A stretch of 64,000 nucleotides of DNA, from the NCBI GenBank assembly GCA_019009955.1, contig CM032233.1, positions 12,409,001 to 12,473,000 on the forward strand. Direction: 5' to 3'. A model generated the notes under the pieces. The model had not been told where the DNA came from. It saw nothing but the letters and a program-made list of their open reading frames with translations, and searched no databases. The stretch's first letter is position 1, and each line of letters opens with the position of its first letter. A program made the position numbers and the translations under genes. Source of the DNA: Riptortus pedestris (Eukaryota; Arthropoda; Insecta; Hemiptera; Alydidae). Positions 9,617 to 20,965 of this stretch are shown piece after piece.

Positions 9617-10905
9617 ATTGAGGGGTTTGGTGGAGAAACGGTGTAACCCACAAGTTTCCTGTTTTTAGAAAGAAGGAGTAAAAGCTAAAGAAACCGTATA
9701 AATTAACTAGTACTGCTACAATAGTTATTTATTATACAAGTGACGAAAGTAGATCATTTTACAACTCGAGTGAAACGTTTACCCACGAGGTAATTTCACG
9801 AAAGTTGTAAATTCTACTTTCGTCACGAGTGTAATATTAAATTTTTTCTGTAATCGTGTAATACATGATCAGATCTAACCAGAATATGAACAAAATTAGG
9901 ATGTTGTGAAGATTATGGTATGTTGTTGGTAGGTTATAAGCATGGTTGTGAAAGGTTATAAGCATAGTTATAAAACAACTAGTGATGATTGTGAAGTAGT
10001 GCAGTTATAAACAAGTGCAGGTTATAAACAAGGAAGGTAATTGTTATTATATTTAAATTTTAAAATATATTGATTATTTCCACCAATAATTCATTCACAT
10101 TTCAATTTATTTTGTTAAAATAAATTCTTACAATGTTAAGAAACATTTAAAGCATTTAATTTCCAACTTCAAATTATTTTTTAATTTATACTTATTACTA
10201 ATTAAGAAGGCAATTCACTTTCTTCACTCATTTCAGTTTAGTAATGTTACCATTATTCAACGATTACAGAAAAAAATTGTTCTTTGTATTTGGAGTGATA
10301 TTAGTAAATGTGAATATTTGCCGTGAACTTGAACTTCAAAAATTGTATTTTCAGTGCCAAAATTGTGGGTTACACCATTTTTCCTCCAAGAAAAAATTGA
10401 AACTTTATTTGTGTATTCCACATTTTTCTATTTTTATACGTCATTGTTGCTCTCTATGAACAAAATATGTATTCACTGCAAGAATGAAGTAGCCAACATT
10501 GCCATAGTTTTAAGAAAAATGGTGGAAATAACACTATTTAAATTAAATAAACAGTATGTATTAATGAAAATAAACAACATTTATTTCACATTTTGCTATA
10601 AACATGGAATGCAAAGTACAACTTCTTTCTTTACTGACATTAGTAAATAATGTAACTTTTTAAGGTAATATTACAAAAATGTCTAGACAAATGAATCCAT
10701 AGTGGGTTACACCAATTTTGCACTCAATTAATTTCAAAATAGTTGTCTACAAGTTACACCACTAATGTTTTATTCCTGAATGGCACCTGAAAGAAGTACA
10801 AAAATGATAGGCTATAAAAACAATATAATGAAGTACCAAAAAACACAAAAATATAAAGAAATGGGTATTTGTGGGTTACACCGTTTCTGCGCCAAACCCC
10901 TCAAT
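9617..10905. mobile_element. unclassified TIR element in a TA site
   Basis: The left end, ATTGAGGGGTTTGG, then TGGAGAAACGGTGTAACCCA, is matched inverted at the right end with two differences in the first ~34 bp. TA flanks both sides (9615-9616 and 10906-10907). The interior repeats GGGTTACACC near 10368, 10704 and 10872, with a variant near 10752. It contains the foldback-bearing block 9722-10274. No transposase is recognisable; the open frames around 10244-10650 are low-complexity and unmatched. A TA target suggests Tc1/mariner-like mobilisation, which is an inference. Confidence 0.7.
9722..10274. repeat. foldback repeat, shared with 47.6 kb
   Basis: Near-identical to 47627-48175 apart from an extra ~115 bp here (GGTTATAAGCATGGTTGTGA region). 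The first ~120 bp form an imperfect palindrome: GTGACGAAAGTAGATCATTT is answered by TCTACTTTCGTCAC, with CTCGAGTGAAACG answered by CGTTT/TTTCACG variants. Further in, TTTTTTCTGTAATCGT (9842) is repeated inverted at the right end (ACGATTACAGAAAAAA). Confidence 0.75.
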
Positions 10906-11243
10906 TAAGCCAGTATATCATGAACCGTCTTATTTCAAACTGAAGTTCCAAATATTGTGTTCAACAAATCTTTTCTAGATGAGATACATGCAATTACGTT
11001 CTGTTCATCCCCCCCCCCCCCCATGTGTTTTGTTCTAGGATCACTAAAATTAGAGTGACTGAGACTATTTTGATTCATTATAATTACACTGCTAGATATA
11101 ATAAATAGTTTTCAACACAATTAATACATTATATCCAGATATATTTCTATAATCGCTTTTCTTTTCTATCAAGAATATTTCTTTTTATCTATTCAGCTTT
11201 AAGAGGTTTGCAATTCAGTTGTTTTCCGTTGTGGAGATTATTA

Positions 11244-12076
11244 TCACGTTCGCTGCTGCAGTCTATATATGATATACTCCACCACCATCTGCACCGGTCC
11301 CCGGCGTCCGATGTCTCTCCTAACGTTAAAATCTGTATCGGACCCCGGGGACCGATGTAGTTTTCGAAGGTAACGCTATCTCTTGACAATTATAGTGAAC
11401 TAAATGAATGAATTAGCAGAGCCATCAGTACTCCAACCCAAGAACTGGCACTAGCAAAGCCAGGAGCGGTCCCCGGCGTCCGATGTCGTCTACAACTAAT
11501 GTTCATTTTTTATCACATTGTCAGCTGTTATTTTTAATAATCACTCTAAACTCGTAAGCTCTTCTAGGTCAGTAGTTGAACTAAAACATGAGGGCAAATA
11601 GTTCTTGTCTGCAAAACTATCTTCACGAAGTCGTATCACTCTCACTTTCACTGCTGTTGACAAGAGTTACAGATAGAGCTCACTCTACTAATTTTACTAA
11701 CGACCGCAAGACATATTATGTGCAACACAACGGAAAATTAGTGAATTAGAGGCATGGAAAGTAAAACAGATTCAAGTCAGTTCATTTTTGACCAAGTTTT
11801 GACTGGAATTAGGATCGGGCGCCGGGGGGTGGTGCCGTGCACTATTCGAGTTTCTCTATTTCTAGACGGTTACGGTCCCCGGCGTCCTATAGTATTTTTC
11901 TAGATTAACTAAACCTAGAGGTTGGAAAAATAAATTACATCCCATACCAGTTAAAATATTTCTAATAATAAGCTTGCTACAGCCTTCGTTTTTTGGAGTA
12001 GACTGAAGGAGAGGGGACCCGTCCTGATAGACTTGATGACGATCGGACCCGGGGACCGATACAGCAGCGAATGTGA
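11244..12076. mobile_element. TIR element with GC-rich repeated motif
   Basis: Terminal repeats TCACGTTCGCTGCTG (left) and CAGCAGCGAATGTGA (right). The interior carries CGGTCCCCGGCGTCC or its complement near 11294, 11338, 11464, 11872 and 12043, plus a variant near 11815, in both orientations. These stand out in AT-rich DNA. No coding region. A target duplication is not clear. Superfamily unknown. Confidence 0.65.
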
Positions 12077-12222
12077 ACTTTTAAATTGACTGAAAGATTT
12101 ATCATAACCGTTCGTATTTATTCGCCTAATATTCACGGTGGTATTACGAGTATGTCGTTTTATCTATTGAAAACCTTCGCGTGGGAAATCAGCTGAGTTT
12201 ACGCAGCCCCTGCTTGACGGAC

Positions 12223-12575
12223 GTATGAAGGGGAAAGGGAGGGAAGTAGTAGATAGAATATAGTATAAAGAGATTGAGAAGGAGATATATGGGCAAACTG
12301 TTGAGTATAGCGAGCCCTAGGTTCAAGCCCTCACTTGCAGAGTGGAATATGAGGTTATGGCCGAGATTAGAGTTCTCTTCTGAGCCTCTTCTCGCCCCCA
12401 TAAGCTAGGGCAGCCTTCTATATACCATATATCCTATTGCCCTCGGACCAACAGGTGCTCCTACTAAACCACTCACAATCCGATTCGCTAGTCCATCTCT
12501 CTCCCCACGACACAAGCCATCCTTGGGCCTTTTCTAAATTCTTCCATCCCCTGATACTAACGGTGATTGACGGGG
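12223..12575. other. no recognisable gene
   Basis: Moderately GC-rich compared with the surroundings. Contains short unmatched open frames on both strands and no repeat that I can match elsewhere in the window. Confidence 0.4.
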
Positions 12576-12637
12576 GTAAATTCGGTTCCCACGCAGCAGA
12601 TGACGAAAATGAAATTCGTTTGAAACTTTATATATAT

Positions 12638-12844
12638 ACTGCTCAAAAATGAATAGGGATATTGGTTATTTTTTTCTTATCCTATTAATTTTAATTAAAT
12701 CGACCTTAATTAAATAACTTTTTTATGGGGGGGGGAAGACAATAATTTCTATTAAATATTAATGATATTTATAATTTAAAAAAAAATGCTAGGCCCCATA
12801 AATACCACAAAACCTACCAATATCCCTATTCATTTTTGAGCAGT
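12638..12844. mobile_element. MITE-like element, ~30-bp TIRs
   Basis: ACTGCTCAAAAATGAATAGG and the following GATATTGGT are mirrored at the right end (ACCAATATC...CCTATTCATTTTTGAGCAGT). It is ~207 bp, AT-rich and without coding. It sits inside a second inverted repeat of ~55 bp (12570-12630 against 12855-12910, sharing GAAATTCGTTTGAAACTT-like sequence). The flanks are low-complexity TA, so the target duplication is ambiguous. The CTGCTCAAAAA ends recall Tc1/mariner-type MITEs. Confidence 0.7.
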
Positions 12845-12909
12845 TTATATAATATAAAGTTTCAAACGGATTTCATTTTCGCTGCCTGCTGTGTCGGAAA
12901 CCGAATTCG

Positions 12910-12912
<3 letters not shown>

Positions 12913-12967
<55 letters not shown>
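12913..12967. repeat. (TA)n microsatellite
   Basis: About 55 bp of TA at the 3' side of the minus-strand retrotransposon fragment that follows. Confidence 0.95.
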
Positions 12968-12972
<5 letters not shown>

Positions 12973-13180
12973 AAAAGAAAAGAAAAAGGTAACAAAAAAT
13001 ATATATACATAATGTATGAAAGAACAATCAAAGTGATGAAAACTTAGTACTCATAATAAGGAAAAATAGTAGCAACCCAATAATATATTAATTTGACTTC
13101 ATTAAAAAAGGTATGCCTCTCATTCTATTGCATTATTCTTGATGTAGGTAAAATAAAAATGGAAGGGGAGACTTAAAATA

Positions 13181-13518
13181 TTATTCTTTAAGTAAAGTGT
13201 TTAAAACGTCCACTGTTTCTATTGAGGTTTTAGAAAAATGCCTAAATAAAAATGGATATACTTTAAACAAATTCTTCAGATCTATTTGCCACTGGTCTTT
13301 GTTGGAGTGTTTCTTAACTGTGTTGTCAGCGTGCAAGTGTAGATGAGGTGTTCTATAGTCTGTTCACTCGTTCTGTCACAGGGGCAATTTTTGTCATTTA
13401 GTATTTTATGTAAATAAGACTGTCTTATGTCTTGTGAGTACATGTGTCGAGTAATAGTCAGTAGCAGTGCAGGTGTTGAGGTATTGCTCAAGATTTGGGA
13501 TAGTAGTATAAAAAAGAG
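13181..13518 (-). pseudogene. non-LTR retrotransposon ORF2 C-terminus
   Basis: The minus-strand protein contains CPCDRTSEQTIEHLIYTC, a C-x-C-x9-H-x4-C pattern found at the end of the second open frame of many LINE-type retrotransposons. Upstream, ALLLTITRHMYSQDI is also typical. After a frameshift near 13310 the frame continues as KDQWQIDLKNLFKVYPFLF and ends at a TAA (13181-13183). The 5' side is cut by the hairpin element 13519-13724, which supplies the first ~19 residues of the open frame. The 3' non-coding end reaches the (TA)n at 12967. Confidence 0.6.
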
Positions 13519-13724
13519 GTTTCTAGCGCAGTTTTCAAAATACCCTAAATCCCCCAAAAAATACGAACGTGCTAATTTTACTAATTTCCAAATAATCGTT
13601 AAAAAGTTTAAGTAGTTAAAATAATCTAAATGATTACTTTTTAACGATTATTTGGAAATTAGTAAAATTAGCACGTTAGTATTTTTTGGGGGATTTAGGG
13701 TATTTTGAAAATTGCGCTAGAAAC
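13519..13724. mobile_element. hairpin MITE, ~90-bp arms
   Basis: Two arms are almost exact reverse complements: GTTTCTAGCGCAGTTTTCAA on the left, TTGAAAATTGCGCTAGAAAC on the right, continuing through CCCTAAATCCCCCAAAAAAT and TTTCCAAATAATCGTTAAAA. The ~20-bp spacer is near 13615-13634. It is 206 bp with only a few arm mismatches seen. No coding. Confidence 0.9.
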
Positions 13725-13741
13725 TTTGTAATCGCACGTTA

Positions 13742-14053
13742 AGAATAAGCCAATATATCATAAAGCGTCTTATTTCATACTTAAATGCCAAATATTGTGT
13801 TTAAGAAATCGTTTCTAAATGAAGCACATGCCAATACGTTCTGATTCCCCCCCTCCCGTATTTTGCTCTTGAATTACTAAAATTCGAGTGATTGAGATAA
13901 AAATTATAATGGTTTATTACGAATTGCAGCACTAGATATGGTTAAGTAGTTGTCTATGAAATTAGTATATTATATTCAGGTATATTTCAGAAATTGTTTT
14001 TCTTTCCTGTCTAGCATATTTTTATCTATTCAGTTCTGAGAGGCTATATACAG

Positions 14054-14102
<49 letters not shown>
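13742..14102 (+). repeat. R-family fragment and (TA)n
   Basis: Interior of an R copy (AAGCCAATATATCAT, TACTAAAATTCGAGTGATTG, GATATATTTCAG variants, TCTATTCAGTTCTGAGAGGC) ending in (TA)n at 14059-14102. Confidence 0.7.
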
Positions 14103-14108
<6 letters not shown>

Positions 14109-14738
14109 GCGAGTGTAAAGGTTGGGAAATATTGGGAAGAGGAAAGAGTGATTCCTGGGAAACAAGAATTCATCTACTCCCATCTACTCTTCTTATGGAG
14201 GAGAGATTTAGGTCTAAATTATTTGACCTTGTTGAATTTGTACAGCTGGGGTTCTTAAAGTATTTGTATTTTTGGTCAAGAAGTACCCCGAAATACACAA
14301 TCCGTTTGGAAACTGGTCGAGCTCTCTTAAAGGCAGTTATTTATAAGAAAATTATTAATTTCTGTGTAAAACTGCTCTCAATGCCTGATCACCGACTACC
14401 GACAAAATTTTTTCTTAAGCTCCTTAGTTTATACAATATGAAAAGCGATATAAAATATAATTGGGTGTCACAAGTAAAATTGATAGCAGGAAATAATTAG
14501 GCTGAAGAATATTTTTTCGAATGTTTAGACCAACAAACCTTTGCTAGCCAACAAGGTTATAATCACTGAAACAATTATAAACCATCTCCATTCCGTTGAC
14601 GTTGATAGAGTTCTTAACTCCAGTTACAGCCGAATATATAGAAGTACTTGTAATTTTAACAACTCTCTCCTGAAAATTATTTAACAATTCACACAAACAT
14701 AAATAAAATAAAACTAATCAGTCAAATAACGATTGGAC
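14103..14738 (+). pseudogene. non-LTR retrotransposon C-terminal fragment
   Basis: The open frame 14132-14500 has STPKYTIRLETGR (residues 51-63), LLSMPDHRLP (81-90) and KYNWVSQVK (108-116). These resemble the region downstream of the reverse transcriptase in LINE-type elements, which I recognise from general pattern. After the stop, another frame (VDVDRVLNSSYSRIYRS) plausibly continues it. It lies exactly between two (TA)n tracts (14059-14102 and 14739-14760). No reverse transcriptase motif remains. Confidence 0.55.
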
Positions 14739-14760
14739 AAATATATATATATATATATAT

Positions 14761-14860
14761 GGTGTCGTTGTTTTTTGTTAAGATTTGTGGTCAATGTTGG
14801 TGAAAGAAATTTTAGTCTGTACCAATTGAAACAATTTTACTTGTTTCGGAGTGACGTCCT
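14761..14860 (+). repeat. foldback-family fragment
   Basis: GTCAATGTTGGTGAAAGAAATTTTAG and the surrounding T-rich sequence match the arm ends of the foldback repeats at 3.6-5.5 kb. Confidence 0.5.
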
Positions 14861-14904
14861 TACTTATCTTGCAAATACAAAAACGACCAGCCTTAGGATG
14901 TTAC

Positions 14905-15612
14905 ATTTCATTGCATAAACCTAAGTTTTACAATAGATAAATCTGCATAATGGTAACACTTAACACCACTGTGATTAAATACTAAGAGCAATGAGAAATC
15001 TTTCAGTCAATTTTAATAACCTCCCAACGGAAAGCGTCTGAATTGTAAATAAACAGGTCTGCCAACCTCTCAGGGCTTAACAGATAGATAGAAATATTCT
15101 TCACCGGAAAGAAAAACGATTTCTGAAATATATCTGAATATAACATATTAAGTTTATTGAAGATCATTTATTTTATCTATTACTGTAATTTATAATGAAT
15201 CAGAATAATTTCTGCTATTTAATCTTCGAATAAAGCGGTTTATGATATAACAGAGTATTGTTTACATGACATGAGTAGAAGTGAGGGTTTGCTTGAAAAA
15301 TGCAAATATCTCTAATATTCAAAATAGAGAATAAACGCATATAACAATATTTATAATACATTTAATATGCAACAAGATAGGTAATATACAATGTTTCAAT
15401 CCGACATATAGTCCCCAAGATATCTTGAAAATTCCCCTCACACGAGCCATTGCGACCACTAGAGAGTTAACAGACAAATTGATATAATTATATTATTTTG
15501 AACGGACCTCATTTTCGTCATTTACTTGGTAGGATCGATGGACAATTGAAGAAATGGTTCGAAAATCACGTCATGAGTACAACCTCAATAGCTGGTTTCA
15601 GGAAAAGCTACT
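14905..15612 (-). repeat. R-family copy
   Basis: Reverse copy with the 3' terminal hairpin lost. GTTTTACAATAGATAAATC, GGTAACACTTAACACC, ATCTCTAATATTC, GACCACTAGAGAGTTAACAG, (TA), GAACGGACCTCATTTTCGTC and GAGTACAACCTCAATAGCTG are in the expected order. Confidence 0.7.
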
Positions 15613-16300
15613 AAACATTTTTGGACCTAAGCATAACTAATAAGTTTTTTTTAGTTTCACAGAACTAAAATGATTAACCTATAAAGCAGGTTAAAAATAT
15701 CTACCCCTCAGAAGATGCTTCTAAATACATTGAATCAAACACCATCTTTGTCCTAGTGCGTGAAAATTGGTTTAACCAAAGAGATTTCGTGCACAGGAAT
15801 AGTTGGCGGGCCAAATGAATAAATAGGTAAATCTTCGTCGATAAATCAAGTGCTACTGTGCCCCTCGATGCCAGATTTGCGAAGAGTTATTTAAAAACGA
15901 TAATAAAGGATTAAGCATAAACATCCCAAAGAAATATCATGAAACTACACATAAAGAAAAGATTCTTCGTGATAAGGTTACTTCTAAAATTTTGTACTGT
16001 ATGTGTACTCGGAAATTCGAAGCGTCTCTAAGCCGGCTGACATTTTCCTGAAAAAGCTTAAGCTTTAAGGATTTCGACTCTGCGACTAAAAGTTTTCTGG
16101 AATTTCTTTTTTCCTGGTCAGAAACAACTAGCCATCAATTTTTTTAAAATTTCGGAGAAAAAAAAAAGGAAGCTCAATCCCAAGGTAAAGGGTATTGGCA
16201 AGTGTCACACCTTCAGCGTTCAAATCCAGCAGAAAAATAGTGTAGGCGTAAGAAATATGGATAAGACTTGGCGCAATACAAGTACTATAATAGGACAAAA
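15613..16300. other. no recognisable gene
   Basis: Unassigned sequence without a convincing open frame or match to another part of the window. Confidence 0.4.
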
Positions 16301-16301
16301 A

Positions 16302-16544
16302 AGTCCGTCACGTGTAAACTAAGCAGATTTCCCACGTGAAGTTTTACACAAAACGCTTATATATCCAGTTGATTAACGATTAAACAAAAATTGTGGCCGC
16401 TACAGTGGTAAACGTCAAATATATATATAATTTGGAACGGACCTCATATTCGATATCTACTAAAAGGATAGATAGACTTTTGAGGAAGTTTTCTTCGAAA
16501 ATCGCGTCATGAGTACATCCTCAATAGTTGATTTCCCTTAAGGC
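16302..16544 (-). repeat. short R-family copy, internally deleted
   Basis: Starts AGTCCGTCACG after an A run, keeps both end regions and a short TA, but lacks most of R2. The terminal hairpin is deleted (ACGTGTAAACTAAGC). Confidence 0.75.
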
Positions 16545-16606
16545 GGTATTGACTTGAAACAGAGTTTTTACATATGTTTCTATACTGTTTTCTCCAACAA
16601 AAAAAA

Positions 16607-17661
16607 AGTCCGCCACGCCGGGCCTGCGTAAACTATACTTATCTCATACGTGAAGGTTTACAACAGATAAATCTACATACTGGTAATACCACCGTGAATT
16701 TTAAGCAAATAAATACAAGCGGTAAGAAGAGATCTTTCAGTCAATATACAAGTTAATAATATTTAAAACGAAAAGCACCTGAATCGAAAACAAACAGGCT
16801 AGCCAACCTGCTAGAACTGAATAGATAAAAAGAAATATTCAAGATAGAAAAGAAAAACAATTACAGCAATACGGTTCTACTAACTAAGCAGATTTCCCAA
16901 GTGGTTTTACAGTAGATATCTCTACATACTGGTAACAAACACTCCCCGTGAATAATAAGAGAATAAATACAAACGGTAATGTGAAGCCTTTCAGTTAATT
17001 TTATTAATCTCCCAACGGAATGCATCTGAATTGTAAACGAACAGGCCACCTAACCTCTGGTTGCACATAGAAATATTTTAGACCGGAAATTAAAACAATT
17101 ACTGAAATATATCTTGATATAATATATTAATTTTATTAAAAACTATTTACTGTAGCTAGTGTTGTAATTTACAGTGAATCAGAATAGTTTTTATCTCAAC
17201 ACTCAAATTTTATTAATTCAAGAAAAAAAGAAGGGGGGGAGGGTTAAAGAACGTAATTGTTTATATCTCACAAAGCAAAAGTTCAATGAAAACAATATTT
17301 GGCATTTAACTTTGGAATGAAATGGTTTATGATATGACTGTTTACTAATAATATAACATGAGTAGGAGTGGTGGTTTACTGAAAATGGAAAACTATAACA
17401 TCCTAATATCTTGGTTAATATTCATGATACAGAAAATATGTATAGAACTATATTTATAGATCATTCATTTGCAATATGATTGGTATTATACAATTTTTCG
17501 ACCCGACGTATAAGAACAGAGATGTGTTGTATTTTCAAAAATTATTCTGCCCTCTAAACCTCCCCCACTAGTCCCATTTCAGCCATTACCGAACTTGATC
17601 TTTCTTTTTACTTGTTTGGAAACGATCAAGCTAAAATTGTGACCGCTAGAGCGTTAACAGA

Positions 17662-17699
<38 letters not shown>

Positions 17700-17841
17700 G
17701 TATATATATGTGTGTATAATTTTGAACGGACTTCATTTTCGTCATCTCCTGGGTAGGATCGATGGACATTTGAAGAAAGTTTTCTAAATTTGCGTCATGA
17801 GTACGACCTCTATAGCTGATTCCAATTAAGGGAAATCTGCC
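16607..17841 (-). repeat. R-family copy, compound
   Basis: Starts AGTCCGCCACGCCGGGCCTG and ends AAGGGAAATCTGCC followed by AAAA. A second internal start-like stretch (ACTAAGCAGATTTCCCAAGT near 16878) suggests two copies joined. The R2 hairpin is at ~17645 and (TA)n at ~17665-17710. Confidence 0.7.
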
Positions 17842-18790
17842 AAAAGGTTTTTCAATTTATAATGGATGCTGATGCAACTAAAAAGTACCCCCCTTGATAT
17901 TAAAAATCTCAAAATCCGTTATAGAAAAAGTTTTGAACTGCCCAATATAAAGCAGAGGGAAAATTATTTATTTTTACATTAAACGTTTAAGTATCTAGTT
18001 TGGCACGAAAACAAAATTGCGGCTGCTAGAGTGGTAACAGAGCATATATGTATCAAATAAAGGGTACGTACCTTCAGTAATGATGTAATAACTATCAGTG
18101 AAGACTATCGTCACTGGCTGATTTACAGTGGCACTGCATTTTAGGATCTAATTCCCTTAAGATTCAGAAAATTCCACAGCAGGCTATCCAATCATCCTAA
18201 TCAAGTCTAGCCCTAGCCCTTTCCAGAACTCATCCATATTCCCCTCCACGGCGCCTCAAGAGACAATGGCCCAGAGATATCCTATAGTGAAGTGATAGTG
18301 ATGGCTATTTTTATTCATCAAGTGCCATTCCTCCTTAGCTCTTGACTGTGGTGAAGGGGTGTAGCTTCTGTCAAGAGTGATGGAGAGACTACTGTATTGT
18401 ACATATCGCACATTACCAAATGCATTTAAATGCAGGCTGTAATATACTCAATAAAATAAAATCTAATCTAATAAAAAAAAAAATAGTGGATTTTATACGT
18501 CTCTTATCCGTTTTGGGTTGTTTACGTTTAGTCCTGGTCTGCTTACTTACTTATCTGGGGCTTGTCAAACGAAAAGTGGTTTTAGCTTGTGTACAGGTAA
18601 AGCGTTTAATGAGACCCAAGATTTAAAAATAGACCTGGACTAAAAACTTACTAAAAACTCCAACCCAATATGGATATCTGACGTATATAACCTACTGTCC
18701 AAAATACAACTCACTCAATACGACTTTTGACGGGCTTGAATATGGAGCTATCGAAATCACAATGCCAGCTGTGCTCGATGATTAGCCAGA
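17842..18790. other. mostly unassigned
   Basis: A minus-strand R2 scrap lies near 17976-18045 (GCGGCTGCTAGAGTGGTAAC). The rest, including 18060-18790, shows no repeat match and no plausible gene. Confidence 0.4.
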
Positions 18791-18892
18791 GACGACGTAT
18801 AATATATAATTTTCAACGGACCTTAGCAGATTTCCTACCCAGGACATGACGAAAGTAAGGTTCATTCAAAACTGTGTATTATATATATATGT

Positions 18893-19340
18893 CTGTTAAA
18901 GCTCTTGCGGTCGCAATTTTGGTTTGATCTCCACCAAACTCAATATTTAAACATATTATATAAACTAAAGACCAAATTCGTTAATGATTGAAATCCATGG
19001 GAGGGGATTAGGGGGGAGTTTTGAAAATTGTTAATATCTCCGTTATTATGTGTAGGATCGAAAAATAGAACCAATCTTTTTGCGAACGTTATTTTCTATA
19101 AATATTGTTATGTACGTTTTTTCACTATCTTGATTATTAACCGAGATATTTGCATTTTTTTAGTTTTCGGCCCTCAGTAAACCCCCGCTCCTAGTCAAGT
19201 TATATTAACAATAAGCTAATAAGCTGTTGTATTATGAAGAACATTATTTAAGCCTAAATACCAAATATTATTCTCATTGAACTTTTACGTTTTGAAATGA
19301 ATCCAAATACGTGAATTGAACGCAGCCCCAGCGTGACGGA
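18893..19340 (+). repeat. R-family copy lacking R1
   Basis: R2 through to the 3' end. The terminal hairpin region reads GCAGCCCCAGCGTGACGGAC. A reverse R1 block (19341-19440) and the duplicated flank also present at 9.0 kb follow directly. Confidence 0.7.
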
Positions 19341-19631
19341 CTTTTGTTGTGTTCGTTCATCATATTGTGGGCAGGATCGATGGACACTAGTGTTCAATAA
19401 TGGTGTCTAGAGAATAGTATGAATTGGTGATTTCCCATAAGGAAAGAAAAAAAGTAAAATATATTTAATAAACCTTCTTTTTTTTTTTCATTTACATCCC
19501 CAAAACTTTTCGAACTAACAGGTCCCTAGTCCCGTGGCCCATTTTCTCAACTTAACTATTCACAAATATATTTTTCAACAACTTTTTACATCAATTCATG
19601 TCTATTAATGTTGAGTAATCATATTATATAT

Positions 19632-20076
19632 ATTCTGTTAACGCTCTTTCGGTCCCAATTTTTGTTTGATCGTTACCAAACTCATTATTTAAACGTTTTA
19701 CATAAACTAAAGATAAAATTTGTTAATGGCTGAAATCCATGGGGGATTATTTGGGGAGTTTCGAAAATTCCTACTCTCTCCGTTATTATGCGTAGGATCG
19801 AAAAATTGTATAGAGCCAATCTTATTGAGAACGTTATTTCCTACAAATATTATTATGTCCGTTTTTTCACTATCTTGATTATTACCCAAGTTCTCGGCCA
19901 TTTGGAAACCACCACTCCTACTTATATTAACAATAAGCTGTTATATTATGAAGCACTCTATTTGAACCATAAATACAAAATATTTTTTTCATTGAACTTT
20001 TACGTTTTGAGATAAATGCAAATACGTGGCTCACGTGGAATATTTGTTTAGTTAACGCAGCCCCTGCGTGGCGTAC
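19632..20076 (+). repeat. R-family copy joined to a reverse R1
   Basis: CTGTTAACGCTCTTTCGGTC through to GCAGCCCCTGCGTGGCGTAC, then directly TCGTCATCTGTTTGGTAGGA, the reverse R1 sequence. This junction matches the self-insertion site used elsewhere in the window. Confidence 0.7.
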
Positions 20077-20109
20077 GTTCTCGTCATCTGTTTGGTAGGA
20101 TCGATCGAT

Positions 20110-20790
20110 ATTTAAGTAACCCAAGTTGCAAATAATATATTACATAGTGACTTCACGAATGAGCCTGGACAAGTGTATTTAATTAAATTTGAAACTTAAA
20201 AAAAAGTTAAAGGGAAGTGAAAAAGCGGGTTGGCCTTCTGGCTGCTAGGAAATGAGGCCTAAAGCTGGGGAAAAAGTTCAGCTCTCTAGAAGGGGCAAAG
20301 GCTAAAGATAAAGGATTAATTCAACAGGTAGTCGCTATCCCCAGCACTCCGACCGTGTTATACAACTCCTTTCCTCTACAATCTTTTCTTTTCTTCCTTT
20401 TTTCCAGCTCCAACTGCACAATAGTTCCCTAACGAAGTAAAGAAATTACTTTTACCCTCCTTATTCAGGAACCAAGCTCTTAGATAGCCCCATTGCGACA
20501 AAATATAATTAAAGTTTTTTCAATACGCCCAACTAATTTGATGAACTGAGAATTTTCCCCCAATGAAACCGTTTTTGCCAAAATAATTAGCTTCCCTCGA
20601 TTATAACGAAAAGATTAAAACACTTAATTCCTTCTAAGCCTATATTATCGAGGTTTAAAATAGATGGCTATTCCTATTTGGAATCTAGTTATCATTTGAG
20701 TACATAAACAAACCAATTGCTAATTGATTAAGTATTTTACGATTAAGCCCAGTACTGACGATTATATTACAGACAAGACTATTGGGTATT
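20110..20790. other. no recognisable gene
   Basis: Unassigned single-copy-looking sequence with a pyrimidine-rich stretch near 20360-20410. Confidence 0.4.
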
Positions 20791-20792
20791 TT

Positions 20793-20903
20793 AGCAGATT
20801 TCCCTAAAGGGAAATCAGCTATTAAGGTCTTACTCATGCCGAAATTTTTCTTCAAATGTCCATCGATCCTACCTAGTAGATGACGAAAATGAGGTCCGTT
20901 CAA

Positions 20904-20965
<62 letters not shown>

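Larger units (their letters stand above)
9424..12222 (+). mobile_element. R-family copy split by two TIR elements
   Basis: Begins in R2 (CGCTCTAGCAGTCGC) after a short (GT)n and ends GGGAAATCAGCTGAG, the hairpin ACGCAGCCCCTGC and TTGACGGAC. Two elements with inverted ends interrupt it, at 9617-10905 and 11244-12076. Removing both joins recognisable R sequence. Confidence 0.7.

Noticed and set aside
10244..10650. Two overlapping open frames inside the 9.6-10.9 kb element as a transposase
   Set aside because: No DDE, helix-turn-helix or zinc-binding pattern, and the first part is shared foldback repeat sequence.
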